A model generated the notes under the pieces. The model was not told the origin of the DNA, did no database searches, and worked only from the letters and a program-made list of their open reading frames with translations. From Saccoglossus kowalevskii (lineage: Eukaryota; Hemichordata; Enteropneusta; Harrimaniidae), in NCBI RefSeq assembly GCF_000003605.2, contig NW_003136706.1, forward strand, positions 1 through 43,008: a stretch of DNA of 43,008 bases. The letters run 5' to 3'. Shown in pieces: positions 1 through 11,807 of this stretch. Position numbers and translations under genes: made by a program. Position 1 is the first letter of the stretch, and every line of letters starts with the position of its first letter.

Positions 1-289
1 TCGAATTATAACAGATCCCGAAAACAGAAAAATACATGCTACTATTTTGGTACCAATCTATATCGAATAATAACAGATCCCGACAACAGAATAATACATG
101 TTACTATTTTGGTACCAATCCTATATCGAATAATAACAGATCCCGAAATCAGAATAATACATGCGACTATTTTGGTGCCAATCCTATATCGAATAATAAC
201 AGATCCCGACAACAGAAAAATACATGCTACTATTTTGGTACCAATCCTATATCGAATAATAACAGATCCCGACAACATAATAATACATG

Positions 290-339
290 CTACAATTTTG
301 GTACCAATCCTATATCGAATAATAACATAATAATACATG
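290..339 (+). repeat. Truncated 50-bp monomer
   Basis: A monomer shortened by 13 bp that reads AATAACATAATAATAC, so the deletion joined AACA to the CATAATAAT variant. It is not linked to a 64-bp monomer in the visible sequence. Confidence 0.7.
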
Positions 340-906
340 CTACTATTTTGGTACCAATCCTATATCGAATAATAACAGATCCCGACAACAGAATAATACA
401 TGCGACTATTTGGGTACCAATCCTATATCGAATAATAACAGATCCCGACAACAGGATAATACATGCTACTATTTGGGTACCAATCCTATATCGAATAATA
501 ACAGATTCCGACAACAGAATAATACATGCGACTATTTCGGTACCAATCCTATATTGAATAATAACAGATCCCGACAACAGAAAAATACATCCTACTATTT
601 TGGTACCAATCCTATATAGAATAATAACAGATCCCGACAACAGAATAATACATGCTACTATTTTGCTACCAATCCTATATCGAATAATAACAGATTCCGA
701 CAACAGAATAATACATGCTACTATTTGGGTACCAATCCTATATCGAATAATAACAGATCCCGACAACAGAAAAATACGTGCTACTATTTTGGTACCAATC
801 CTATATCGAATAATAATAGATCCCGACAACAGAATAATACATGCTACTATTTTGGTACCAATCCTATATCGAATAATAACAGATCCCGACAACAGAATAA
901 TACATG

Positions 907-1537
907 CTACTAATTTTGGTACCAATCCCATATCGAATGTTAACAGATCCCGACAACAGAATAATTCATGCTACTATTTTGGTACCAATCCTATATCGAA
1001 TAATAACAGATCCCGACAACAGAATAATACATGCGACTATTTGGGTACCAATCCTAGATCGAATTATAACAGATCCCGAAAACAGAAAAAAATACATGCT
1101 ACTATTTTGGTACCAATCCTATATCGAATATAACAGATCCCGACAACAGAAAAAATACATGCGACTATTTTGGTACCAATCCTATATCGATAATAACAGA
1201 TCCCGACAACAGAAAAATACATGCTACTATTTGGTACCAATCCTATATCGAAATAATAATAGATCCCGACAACAGAATAATACATGCTACTATTTGCTAC
1301 CAATCTTATATCGAATAATAACAGATTCCGAAAACAGAATAATACATGCTACTATTTGGGTATCAATCCTATATCGAATAATAACAGATCCCGACAACAG
1401 AAAAATACGTGCTACTATTTTGGTACCAATCCTATATCGAATAATAATAGATCCCGACAACAGAAAAATACATGCTACTATTTTGGTACCAATCCTATAT
1501 CGAATAATAACAGATCCCGACAACAGAATAATACATG
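907..1537 (+). repeat. 10-monomer higher-order unit (631 bp), copy 1
   Basis: Interval between two successive 64-bp monomers, each marked by an extra A in CTACTAATTTT and followed by CCCATATCGAATGTTAAC. The period of 631 bp equals nine 63-bp monomers plus one 64-bp monomer. Within this copy several monomers near 1085-1260 carry private single-base indels that cancel out. Confidence 0.75.
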
Positions 1538-1777
1538 CTACTAATTTTGGTACCAATCCCATATCGAATGTTAACAGATCCCGACAACAGAATAATACAT
1601 GCTACTATTTTGGTACCAATCCTATATCGAATAATAACAGATCCCGACAACAGAATAATACATGCGACTATTTGGGTACCAATCCTATATCGAATTATAA
1701 CAGATCCCGAAAACAGAAAAATACATGCTACTATTTTGGTATCAATCCTATATCGAATAATAACAGAATAATACATG
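1538..1777 (+). repeat. 64/63/63/50-bp monomer cassette, copy 1
   Basis: A 64-bp monomer (extra A, CTACTAATTTT) is followed by two 63-bp monomers and then a 50-bp monomer (1728-1777). The short one has lost 13 bp between two AACAG motifs, so it reads AATAACAGAATAATAC. The start-to-start distance of long and short monomers is 190 bp, as in four other copies. The net length change is -12, so an open frame entering the cassette leaves it in the same frame. Confidence 0.8.
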
Positions 1778-2877
1778 CTACTATTTTGGTACCAATCCTA
1801 TATCGAATAATAACAGATCCCGACAACAGAATAATACATGCGACTATTTGGGTACCAATCCTATATCGAATAATAACAGATCCCGACAACAGGATAATAC
1901 ATGCTACTATTTGGGTACCAATCCTTTTTCAAATAACAACAGATCCCGAGAACAGAATAATACATGCGACTATTTTGGTACCAATCCAATATCGAATAAT
2001 AACAGATTCCGACAACAGAATAATACATGCTACTATTTTGGTACCAATCCTATATCGAATAATAACAGATCCCGATAACAGAATAATACATGCGACTATT
2101 TGGGTACCAATCCTATATCGAATAATAACAGATCCCGACAACAGAAAAATACATCCTACTATTTTGGTACCAATCCTATATAGAATAATAACAGATCCCG
2201 TCAACAGAATAATACATCCTACTATTTTGATACCAAGCCTATATCGAATAATAACAGATCCCGACAACAGAATAATACATGCTACTATTTTGGTACCAAT
2301 CCCATATCGAATGTTAACAGATCCCGACAACAGAATAATACATGCTACTATTTTGGTACCAATCCTATATCGAATAATAACAGATCCCGACAACAGAATA
2401 ATACATGCTACTATTTTGGTACCAATCCTATATCGAATATAACAGATCCCAACAACAGAATAATGCATGCGACTATTTGGGTACCAATCCTATAGAGAAT
2501 AATACAGATTCCGACAACAGAAAAATACATCCTACTATTTTGGTACCAATCCTATATAGAATAATAACAGATCCCGACAACAGAATAATACATGCTACTA
2601 TTTTGGTACCAATCCTATATCGAATAATAACAGATCCCGACAACATAATAATACATGCTGCAATTTTGGTACCAATCCTCAATCGAATAATAACAGTTTC
2701 CGACAACAGAATAATACATGCGACTATTTTGGTACCAATCCTATATCGAATAATAACAGATCCCGACAACAGAAAAATACATGCTACTATTTTGGTACCA
2801 ATCCATTATCGAATAATAACAGATCCCGACAACAGAATAATAAATGCGACTATTTTGGTACCAATCCCATATCGAAT

Positions 2878-3192
2878 GTTAACAGATCCCAACAACAGAA
2901 TAATACATGCTACTATTTTGGTACCAATTCTATATCGAATAATAACAGATCCCGACAACAGAATAATACATGCGACTATTTGGGTACCAATCCTATATCG
3001 AATAATAACAGATCCCGACAACAGAAAAATACATGCTACTATTTTGGTACCAATCCTATATCGAATAATAACAAATTCCGACAACAGAATAATACATGCT
3101 ACTATTTTGGTACCAATCCCATATCGAATAATAACAGATTCCGACAACAGAATAATACATGCTACTATTTTGGTACCAATCCCATATCGAAT
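2878..3192 (+). repeat. 5-monomer higher-order unit (315 bp), beta type
   Basis: Distance between successive GTTAACAGATCCCAAC monomers. The five monomers in order carry GTTAAC with CCCAAC, then AATTCTATATCG, then a CAGAAAAAT ending, then AACAAATTCCG, then CCCATATCG with ATTCCG. A second, partial unit follows directly. Confidence 0.85.
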
Positions 3193-3477
3193 GTTAACAG
3201 ATCCCAACAACAGAATAATACATGCTACTATTTTGGTACCAATTCTATATCGAATAATAACAGATCCCGACAACAGAATAATACATGCGACTATTTGGGT
3301 ACCAATCCTATATCGAATAATAACAGATCCCGACAACAGAAAAATACATGCTACTATTTTGGTACCAATCCTATATCGAATAATAACAAATTCCGACAAC
3401 AGAATAATACATGCTACTATTTTGGTACCAATCCCATATCGAATAATAACAGATTCCGACAACAGAATAATACATGC

Positions 3478-4117
3478 TACTATTTTGGTACCAATCCTAT
3501 ATCGAATAATAACAGATCCCGACAACAGAATAATACATGCTACTATTTTGGTACCAATCCTATATCGAATGTTAACAGATCCCGACAACAGAAAAATACA
3601 TGCTACTATTTTGGTACCAATCCTCAATCGAATAATAACAGATCCCGACAACAGAATAATACATGCTACTATTTTGGTACCAATCCCATATCGAATGTTA
3701 ACAGATCCCGACAACAGAATAATACATGCTACTATTTTGGTACCAATCCTATATCGAATAATAACAGATTCCGACAACAGAATAATACATGCGACTATTT
3801 GGGTACCAATCCTATATCGAATAATAACAGATCCCAACAACAGAAAAATACATGCTACTATTTTGGTACCAATCCTATATCGAATAATAACAGATCCCGA
3901 CAACATAATAATACATGCTACAATTTTGGTACCAATCCTCAATCGAATAATAACAGTTTCCGACAACAGAATAATACATGCTACTATTTTGGTACCAATC
4001 CTATATCGAATAATGACAGGTCCCGACAACAGAATAATACATGCGACTATTTGGGTACCAATCCTATACCGAATAATAACAGATTCCGACAACAGAATAA
4101 TACATGCTACTATTTTG
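3478..4117 (+). repeat. Duplicate block F (copy near 7323)
   Basis: Matches about 7323-7962 at an offset of 3845 bp, which is 61 x 63 plus 2. The extra 2 bases are explained by one-base insertions near 6401 and 6486. It shares the private GACAGGTCCCG, CCTATACCGAAT and AACAGTTTCCG. Confidence 0.8.
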
Positions 4118-4263
4118 GTACCAATCCCATATCGAATGTTAACAGATCCCGACAACAGAAAAATACATGCTACTATTTTGGTACCAAGCCTCAATCGAAT
4201 AATAACAGATTCCGACAACAGAATAATACATGCTACTATTTTGGTACCAATCCCATATCGAAT

Positions 4264-4578
4264 GTTAACAGATCCCAACAACAGAATAATACATGCTACT
4301 ATTTTGGTACCAATTCTATATCGAATAATAACAGATCCCGACAACAGAATAATACATGCGACTATTTGGGTACCAATCCTATATCGAATAATAACAGATC
4401 CCGACAACAGAAAAATACATGCTACTATTTTGGTACCAATCCTATATCGAATAATAACAAATTCCGACAACAGAATAATACATGCTACTATTTTGGTACC
4501 AATCCCATATCGAATAATAACAGATTCCGACAACAGAATAATACATGCTACTATTTTGGTACCAATCCCATATCGAAT
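4264..4578 (+). repeat. 5-monomer higher-order unit (315 bp), beta type
   Basis: The same ordered five variants as at 2878-3192. The GTTAAC markers are at 4264 and 4579, exactly 315 bp apart, and a second unit follows in tandem. Confidence 0.85.
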
Positions 4579-5082
4579 GTTAACAGATCCCAACAACAGA
4601 ATAATACATGCTACTATTTTGGTACCAATTCTATATCGAATAATAACAGATCCCGACAACAGAATAATACATGCGACTATTTGGGTACCAATCCTATATC
4701 GAATAATAACAGATCCCGACAACAGAAAAATACATGCTACTATTTTGGTACCAATCCTATATCGAATAATAATAAATTCCGACAACAGAATAATACATGC
4801 TACTATTTTGGTACCAATCCCATATCGAATAATAACAGATTCCGACAACAGAATAATACATGCTACTATTTTGGTACCAATCCTATATCGAATAATAACA
4901 GATTCCGATAACAGAATAATACATGCTACTATTTTGGTACCAATCCTATATCGAATAATAACAGATCCCGACAACAGAAAAATACATGCTACTATTTTGG
5001 TACCAATCCATTATCGAATAATAACAGATCCCGACAACAGAATAATAAATGCGACTATTTTGGTACCAATCCCATATCGAAT

Positions 5083-5397
5083 GTTAACAGATCCCAACAA
5101 CAGAATAATACATGCTACTATTTTGGTACCAATTCTATATCGAATAATAACAGATCCCGACAACAGAATAATACATGCGACTATTTGGGTACCAATCCTA
5201 TATCGAATAATAACAGATCCCGACAACAGAAAAATACATGCTACTATTTTGGTACCAATCCTATATCGAATAATAACAAATTCCGACAACAGAATAATAC
5301 ATGCTACTATTTTGGTACCAATCCCATATCGAATAATAACAGATTCCGACAACAGAATAATACATGCTACGATTTTGGTACCAATCCCATATCGAAT
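5083..5397 (+). repeat. 5-monomer higher-order unit (315 bp), beta type
   Basis: GTTAAC markers at 5083 and 5398. The last monomer carries the private TGCTACGATTTT variant (G at 5371), found again only at 29333. Confidence 0.85.
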
Positions 5398-6510
5398 GTT
5401 AACAGATCCCAACAACAGAATAATACATGCTACTATTTTGGTACCAATTCTATATCGAATAATAACAGATCCCGACAACAGAATAATACATGCGACTATT
5501 TGGGTACCAATCCTATATCGAATAATAACAGATCCCGACAACAGAAAAATACATGCTACTATTTTGGTACCAATCCTATATCGAATAATAACAAATTCCG
5601 ACAACAGAATAATACATGCTACTATTTTGGTACCAATCCCATATCGAATAATAACAGATTCCGACAACAGAATAATACATGCTACTATTTTGGTACCAAT
5701 CCTATATCGAATAATAACAGATTCCGATAACAGAATAATACATGCTACTATTTTGGTACCAATCCTATATCGAATAATAACAGATCCCGACAACAGAAAA
5801 ATACATGCTACTATTTTGGTACCAATCCATTATCGAATAATAACAGATCCCGACAACAGAATAATAAATGCGACTATTTTGGTACCAATCCTCAATCAAA
5901 TAACAACAGATCCCGACAACAGAATAATACATGCGACTATTTTGGTACCAATCCTATATCGAATAATAACAGATTCCGACAACAGAATAATACATGCTAC
6001 TATTTTGGTACCAATCCTATATCGAATAATGACAGATCCCGACAACAGAATAATACATGCGACTATTTTGGTACCAATCCTATATCGAATAATAAGAGAT
6101 CCCGACAACAGAAAAATACATGCTACTATTTTGGTACCAATCCTATATCGAATAATAACAGATCCTGACAACAGAATAATACATGCTACTATTTTGGTAC
6201 CAATCCTCAATCGAATAATAACAGATTCCGACAACAGAATAATACATGCTACTATTTTGGTACCAATCCTATATCGAATAATGACAGATCCCGACAACAG
6301 AATAATACATGCGACTATTTGGGTACCAATCCTATATCGAATAATAACAGATCCAGACAACAGAATAATACATGCTACTATTTTGGTACCAATTCTATAT
6401 CGAAATAATAACAGATCCCGACAACAGAATAATACATGCGACTATTTGGGTACCAATCCCATATCGAATAATAACAGATCCCGACAAACAGAATAATACA
6501 TGCGACTATT
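5137..6510 (+). repeat. Distant duplicate block A (copy near 29099)
   Basis: Matches about 29099-30470 at a constant offset of 23962 bp. Shared rare variants include TGCTACGATTTT (5371/29333), AATAAGAGATCCC, AGATCCTGAC and AGATCCAGAC in the same order. The few differences I noticed are CAGAATTATAC and TCGATTAATAAC in the distant copy and single-base insertions near 6401 and 6486 in this one. Confidence 0.8.
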
Positions 6511-9120
6511 TGGGTACCAATCCTATATCGAATAATAACAGATCCCGACAACAGAATAATACATGCGACTATTTGGGTACCAATCCTATATCGAATAATA
6601 ACAGATCCCGACAACAGAAAAATACATGCTACTATTTTGGTACCAATCCTATATCGAATAATAACAAATTCCGACAACAGAATAATACATGCTACTATTT
6701 TGGTACCAATCCCATATCGAATAATAACAGATTCCGACAACAGAATAATACATGCTACTATTTTGGTACCAATCCTATATCGAATAATAACAGATTCCGA
6801 TAACAGAATAATACATGCTACTATTTTGGTACCAATCCTATATCGAATAATAACAGATCCCGACAACAGAAAAATACATGCTACTATTTTGGTACCAATC
6901 CATTATCGAATAATAACAGATCCCGACAACAGAATAATAAATGCGACTATTTTGGTACCAATCCTCAATCAAATAACAACAGATCCCGACAACAGAATAA
7001 TACATGCGACTATTTTGGTACCAATCCTATATCGAATAATAACAGATTCCGACAACAGAATAATACATGCTACTATTTTGGTACCAATCCTATATCGAAT
7101 AATAACAGATCCCGACAACAGAATAATACATGCTACTATTTGGGTACCAATCCTATATCGAATAATAACAGATCCCGACAACAGAATAATACATGCTACT
7201 ATTTTGGTACCAATCCTATATCGAATAATAACAGATCCCGACAACAGAATAATACATGCTACTATTTTGGTACCAATCCTATATCGAATGTTAACAGATC
7301 CCGACAACAGAAAAATACATGCTACTATTTTGGTACCAATCCTATATCGAATAATAACAGATCCCGACAACAGAATAATACATGCTACTATTTTGGTACC
7401 AATCCTATATCGAATGTTAACAGATCCCGACAACAGAAAAATACATGCTACTATTTTGGTACCAATCCTCAATCGAATAATAACAGATCCCGACAACAGA
7501 ATAATACATGCTACTATTTTGGTACCAATCCCATATCGAATGTTAACAGATCCCGACAACAGAATAATACATGCTACTATTTTGGTACCAATCCTATATC
7601 GAATAATAACAGATTCCGACAACAGAATAATACATGCGACTATTTGGGTACCAATCCTATATCGAATAATAACAGATCCCAACAACAGAAAAATACATGC
7701 TACTATTTTGGTACCAATCCTATATCGAATAATAACAGATCCCGACAACATAATAATACATGCTACAATTTTGGTACCAATCCTCAATCGAATAATAACA
7801 GTTTCCGACAACAGAATAATACATGCTACTATTTTGGTACCAATCCTATATCGAATAATGACAGGTCCCGACAACAGAATAATACATGCGACTATTTGGG
7901 TACCAATCCTATACCGAATAATAACAGATTCCGACAACAGAATAATACATGCTACTATTTGGGTACCAATCCTATATCGAATAATAACAGATCCCGACAA
8001 CAGAAAAATACGTGCTACTATTTTGGTACCAATCCTATATCGAATAATAATAGATCCCGACAACAGAATAATACATGCTACTATTTTGGTACCAATCCTA
8101 TATCGAATAATAACAGATCCCGACAACAGAATAATACATGCTACTAATTTTGGTACCAATCCCATATCGAATGTTAACAGATCCCGACAACAGAATAATT
8201 CATGCTACTATTTTGGTACCAATCCTATATCGAATAATAACAGATCCCGACAACAGAATAATACATGCGACTATTTGGGTACCAATCCTATATCGAATTA
8301 TAACAGATCCCGAAAACAGAAAAATACATGCTACTATTTTGGTACCAATCCTATATCGAATAATAACAGATCCCGACAACAGAATAATACATGCGACTAT
8401 TTGGGTACCAATCCTATATCGAATAATAACAGATCCCGACAACAGAAAAATACGTGCTACTATTTTGGTACCAATCCTATATCGAATAATAATAGATCCC
8501 GACAACAGAATAATACATGCTACTATTTTGGTACCAATCCTATATCGAATAATAACAGATCCCGACAACAGAATAATACATGCTACTAATTTTGGTACCA
8601 ATCCCATATCGAATGTTAACAGATCCCGACAACAGAATAATACATGCTACTATTTTGGTACCAATCCTATATCGAATAATAACAGATCCCGACAACAGAA
8701 TAATACATGCGACTATTTGGGTACCAATCCTATATCGAATTATAACAGATCCCGAAAACAGAAAAATACATGCTACTATTTTGGTACCAATCCTATATCG
8801 AATAATAACAGATCCCGACAACAGAATAATACATGCGACTATTTGGGTACCAATCCTATATCGAATAATAACAGATCCCGACAACAGAAAAATACATCCT
8901 ACTATTTTGGTACCAATCCTATATAGAATAATAACAGATTCCGAAAACAGAATAATACATGCTACTATTTGGGTACCAATCCTATATCGAATAATAACAG
9001 ATCCCGAAATCAGAATAATACATGCGACTATTTGGGTACCAATCCTATATCGAATAATAACAGATTCCGACACAGATATACATGCTACTATTTTGGTACC
9101 AATCCTATATCAAATAACAA

Positions 9121-10560
9121 CAGATCCCGATAACAGAATAATACATGCGACTATTTGGTACCAATCCTATATCGAATAATAACAGATTCCGACAACAGAA
9201 TAATACATGCTACTATTTTGGTACCAATCCTATATCGAATAATAACAGATCCCGACAACAGAATAATACATGCGACTATTTTGGGTACCAATCCTATATC
9301 GAATAATAACAGATCCCGACAACAGGATAATACATGCTACTATTTGGGTACCAATCCTATATCAAATAACAACAGATCCCGATAACAGAATAATACATGC
9401 GACTATTTTGGTACCAATCCTATATCGAATAATAACAGATTCCGACAACAGAATAATACATGCTACTATTTTGGTACCAATCCTATATCGAATAATAACA
9501 GATCCCGACAACAGAATAATACATCCTACAATTTTGGTACCAATCCTATATAGAATAATAACAGATCCCGACAACAGAATAATACATGCTACTATTTTGC
9601 TACCAATCCTATATCGAATAATAACAGATTCCGAAAACAGAATAATACATGCTACTATTTGGGTACCAATCCTATATCGAATAATAACAGATCCCGACAA
9701 CAGAAAAATACGTGCTACTATTTTGGTACCAATCCTATATCGAATAATAATAGATCCCGACAACAGAATAATACATGCTACTATTTTGGTACCAATCCTA
9801 TATCGAATAATAACAGATCCCGACAACAGAATAATACATGCTACTAATGTTGGTACCAATCCCATATCGAATGTTAACAGATCCCGACAACAGAATAATA
9901 CATGCTACTAGTTTGGTACCAATCCTATATCGAATAATAACAGATCCCGACAACAGAATAATACATGCGACTATTTGGGTACCAATCCTATATCGAATTA
10001 TAACAGATCCCGAAAACAGAAAAATACATGCTACTATTTTGGTACCAATCCTATATCGAATAATAACAGATCCCGACAACAGAATAATACATGCGACTAT
10101 TTGGGTACCAATCCTATATCGAATAATAACAGATCCCGACAACAGAATAATACATGCTACTATTTTGCTACCAATCCTATATCGAATAATAACAGATTCC
10201 GAAAACAGAATAATACATGCTACCATTTGGGTACCAATCCTATATCGAATAATAACAGATTCCGAAAACAGAATAATACATGCTACTATTTGGGTACCAA
10301 TCCTATATCGAATAATAACAGATCCCGACAACAGAAAAATACGTGCTACTATTTTGGTACCAATCCTATATCGAATAATAATAGATCCCGACAACAGAAT
10401 AATACATGCTACTATTTTGGTAATAATCCTATATCGAATAATAACAGATCCCGACAACAGAATAATACATGCTACTAATTTTGGTACCAATCCCATATCG
10501 AATGTTAACAGATCCCGACAACAGAATAATACATGCTACTATTTTGGTACCAATCCTATA
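9121..10560 (+). repeat. Distant duplicate block B (copy near 36663)
   Basis: Matches about 36663-38102 at an offset of 27542 bp. Shared private variants are ATCCTACAATTTTGG, CTACTAATGTTGG and GGTAATAATCC. Small one-base differences (TTTGGTACC near 9157, TTTTGGGTACC near 9281) cancel and keep the offset constant. Confidence 0.8.
9841..10471 (+). repeat. 10-monomer higher-order unit (631 bp), copy 2
   Basis: The same 631-bp spacing between 64-bp marker monomers, at 9841 and 10472. The first marker carries a private G (CTACTAATGTTGG), shared only with the copy at 37383. Near the end TTTTGGTAATAATCC replaces TTTTGGTACCAATCC, also shared with the distant copy. Confidence 0.8.
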
Positions 10561-10740
10561 TCGAATAATAACAGATCCCGACAACAGAATAATACATGCG
10601 ACTATTTGGGTACCAATCCTATATCGAATTATAACAGATCCCGAAACAGAAAAAATACATGCTACTATTTTGGTACCATCCTATATCGAATAATACAGAT
10701 CCCGACACAGAATAATACATGCTACTATTTTGGTACCAAT

Positions 10741-11050
10741 CCTATATCGAATAATAACAGATTCCGAAAACAGAATAATACATGCGACTATTTGGGTACC
10801 AATCCTATATCGAATAATAACAGATTCCGACAACAGAATAATACATGCTACTATTTTGGTACCAATCCTATATCGAATAATAACAGATCCCGACAACAGA
10901 ATAATACATGCGACTATTTGGGTACCAATCCTCAATCGAATAATAACAGATTCCGACAACAGAATAATACATGCTACTATTTTGGTACCAATACTATATC
11001 GAATAATAACAGATCCCGACAACAGAATAATACATGCGACTATTTGGGTA
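10741..11050 (+). repeat. Duplicate of the satellite left of the island
   Basis: Matches about 41739-42048 at an offset of 30998 bp. It shares the rare CCAATACTATATCG (10993/41991) and the same order of ATTCCGAAAAC, GCGACTATTTGGG and CCTCAATCG variants. Confidence 0.7.
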
Positions 11051-11158
11051 CCAATCCTATATCGAATAATAACAGATCCCGACAACAGAATAATACATGC
11101 GACTATTTGGGTACCAATCCTATATCGAATAAGAAACAGATCACGACAACAGAATAAT

Positions 11159-11163
11159 ACATG
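11159..11163 (+). repeat. Left copy of putative target-site duplication
   Basis: ACATG directly left of the island. It is part of the normal monomer (AATAATACATG) and is repeated at 11803-11807, where the next monomer resumes. ACATG is itself a satellite motif, so the boundary could shift by a few bases. Confidence 0.6.
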
Positions 11164-11166
11164 TAT

Positions 11167-11232
11167 CAGGGGGAAATCTTCTCTCTCGGGGTCCTCCACA
11201 CGTGTCAGGGGGGAAACTCGTCTCGTCTCTCT
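11167..11232. repeat. Imperfect direct repeat at island end
   Basis: TCAGGGGGAAA followed by a CTC/TCT-rich run starts near 11167. A similar stretch, TCAGGGGGGAAACTCGTC, starts near 11206. The spacing is about 38-40 bp. Its role is unknown; short terminal repeats of this kind are common inside LTRs and other non-coding element ends. Confidence 0.5.
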
Positions 11233-11325
11233 ATCTCGTCCCCTTGAGGTACGGGATCGGGAAAGTCACTTTAACTTTACAGTCAAATAAGACACACACA
11301 ACGAAATACGTTTCAACTCTCGTCC

Positions 11326-11336
11326 AAGTCGGTCAA
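11326..11336. repeat. 11-bp direct repeat in island, copy 1
   Basis: AAGTCGGTCAA. The identical 11-mer occurs again at 11766-11776, 440 bp downstream and close to the other end of the island. Function unknown; it could be chance or an internal element repeat. Confidence 0.5.
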
Positions 11337-11344
11337 TCGAGCAC

Positions 11345-11355
11345 TCTATAAGACA
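11345..11355 (+). promoter_or_regulatory. TATA-like motif in island
   Basis: CTCTATAAGAC resembles an RNA polymerase II TATA box. If the island is a plus-strand LTR, it would mark the end of U3 about 185 bp from the left edge. No initiator or matching plus-strand AATAAA was found, so the call rests on the motif alone. Confidence 0.25.
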
Positions 11356-11365
11356 CAGCGCCCTG

Positions 11366-11380
11366 GGGGAAAAAGTCCCC
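11366..11380. other. Small hairpin in island
   Basis: GGGGA and TCCCC form a perfect 5-bp stem around the loop AAAAG, about 15 bases downstream of the TATA-like motif. It is short, and its function is uncertain. Confidence 0.3.
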
Positions 11381-11420
11381 AAGACTCTCGCAAGGCTGAC
11401 CCAAGACTAGCCCAAGACTG
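11378..11420. repeat. Short CCCAAGACT repeats in island
   Basis: CCCAAGACT occurs three times within about 43 bp: near 11378, then twice close together around 11400-11419, followed by GGACTGCCTCAAGG. This is a small local repeat cluster inside the island with no known function. Confidence 0.5.
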
Positions 11421-11498
11421 GACTGCCTCAAGGTTCGCCCCTGGACTCTCTCGGGCTCGTCTGTCGTGGAGTATTCGCCAAGACCAACTCAAACTCTC

Positions 11499-11504
11499 TT
11501 TATT
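11499..11504 (-). promoter_or_regulatory. AATAAA-type polyadenylation signal
   Basis: The plus strand reads TTTATT, so the minus strand reads AATAAA. On the minus strand it is followed within about 30 bases by a T/G-rich stretch (GAGTTTGAGTTGG), as expected downstream of a poly(A) site. This favours a minus-strand LTR (5' end near 11803), but a 6-mer alone is weak evidence. Confidence 0.3.
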
Positions 11505-11678
11505 CATTTTCAAAACTCTGACCAATTACAGAGCAGTAAAAAGACTCTAGGGCGTAACCTTCAATCATAAAGCCAATCACACTAAGTACTGAATACGTCA
11601 TATCTTTTGATTAATCGTTCACTACATTAATAACTATGAATGTCAGAATAGCGACGGTATCTGGTAATTAGTTCCAAA

Positions 11679-11689
11679 CCACTGAGCCA
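11679..11689 (-). promoter_or_regulatory. Box A-like RNA polymerase III motif
   Basis: The minus strand reads TGGCTCAGTGG, a full match to the tRNA/SINE box A consensus TRGCNNAGYGG. No convincing box B (GGTTCRANNCC) was found in the expected 30-60 bases downstream on that strand. It may be a decayed tRNA-derived SINE head, or chance. Confidence 0.2.
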
Positions 11690-11765
11690 AGTTCCGTCCA
11701 AAACTTCAAATAGGCCTACACGATGACAGACATAACACAGCAATTCAGCTAATAATCAGTTAATT

Positions 11766-11776
11766 AAGTCGGTCAA
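11766..11776. repeat. 11-bp direct repeat in island, copy 2
   Basis: AAGTCGGTCAA, identical to 11326-11336. It lies 26 bp inside the right boundary of the island. Confidence 0.5.
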
Positions 11777-11802
11777 CAGATACGCGAAAACAAATTCATG
11801 AC

Positions 11803-11807
11803 ACATG
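11803..11807 (+). repeat. Right copy of putative target-site duplication
   Basis: ACATG directly right of the island, followed by CTACTATTTTGG, the normal continuation of the monomer. Together with 11159-11163 it explains the junctions as one insertion with a 5-bp duplication. Confidence 0.6.

Larger units (their letters stand above)
1..11163 (+). repeat. 63-bp satellite array, left part
   Basis: Uninterrupted head-to-tail array of about 177 monomers of 63 bp, all in one orientation. Each monomer holds, in order, CTACTATTTT, the KpnI site GGTACC, CTATATCGAATAATAACAG, ATCCCGACAACAG and AATAATACATG. A GAATAATA(A)CA motif occurs twice per monomer, 24 bp apart. Neighbouring copies mostly differ at a few recurrent positions: GCT/GCG before ACTATTT, TTTTGG/TTTGGG, CCTATA/CCCATA, AATAATAAC/AATGTTAAC, ATCCCG/ATTCCG and CAGAATAAT/CAGAAAAAT. 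The array starts before base 1. It contains alpha-type monomers (1-2400 and 7960-11163) around a beta-type block (2750-7960). The last monomer before the island is unusually degenerate (AAGAAACAGATCACG near 11131-11145). No gene is visible. I do not recognise the family. Confidence 0.98.
11164..11802. mobile_element. Non-satellite insertion, possible solo LTR
   Basis: The only unique sequence in the window, about 639 bp and visibly richer in GC than the satellite in its first half. It interrupts one monomer: the left side ends AATAATACATG and the right side resumes ACATGCTAC, so satellite phase is kept and ACATG is duplicated. This is the signature of a transposition event with a 5-bp target duplication. 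No reverse transcriptase, transposase or other protein is encoded, and no terminal inverted repeats are evident. If the ends are shifted to 11162-11803 the element starts TGT and ends ACA, as LTRs typically do, but the duplication then shrinks to CA. The length fits a solo LTR. On the minus strand there is an AATAAA at 11499-11504; on the plus strand there is a TATA-like motif near 11347. Orientation is therefore unresolved. A non-autonomous element or a captured genomic fragment is also possible. Confidence 0.55.

Noticed and set aside
2806-4974. 722-codon minus-strand open frame with hydrophobic repeats as a membrane protein
   Set aside because: It is the reverse complement of the same satellite. 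The hydrophobic look follows from the AT-rich monomer and recurs throughout the array.
1-11163. CRISPR array
   Set aside because: The period is 63 bp, but there are no conserved repeats separated by unique spacers. The whole monomer is repeated, and no cas genes are present.
11164-11290. Coding extension of the satellite open frame into the island
   Set aside because: The open frame at 10730-11290 simply runs on into the island before meeting a stop. The island part has no repeat, domain or recognisable protein similarity.
11435-11447. Box B-like GGTTCGCCCC on the plus strand
   Set aside because: It lacks the conserved A after GGTTCG, and no box A precedes it on the same strand.
11164-11802. 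DNA transposon with terminal inverted repeats
   Set aside because: The two ends (TATCAGGGG and, reverse complemented, GTCATGAAT) do not match beyond a few bases.
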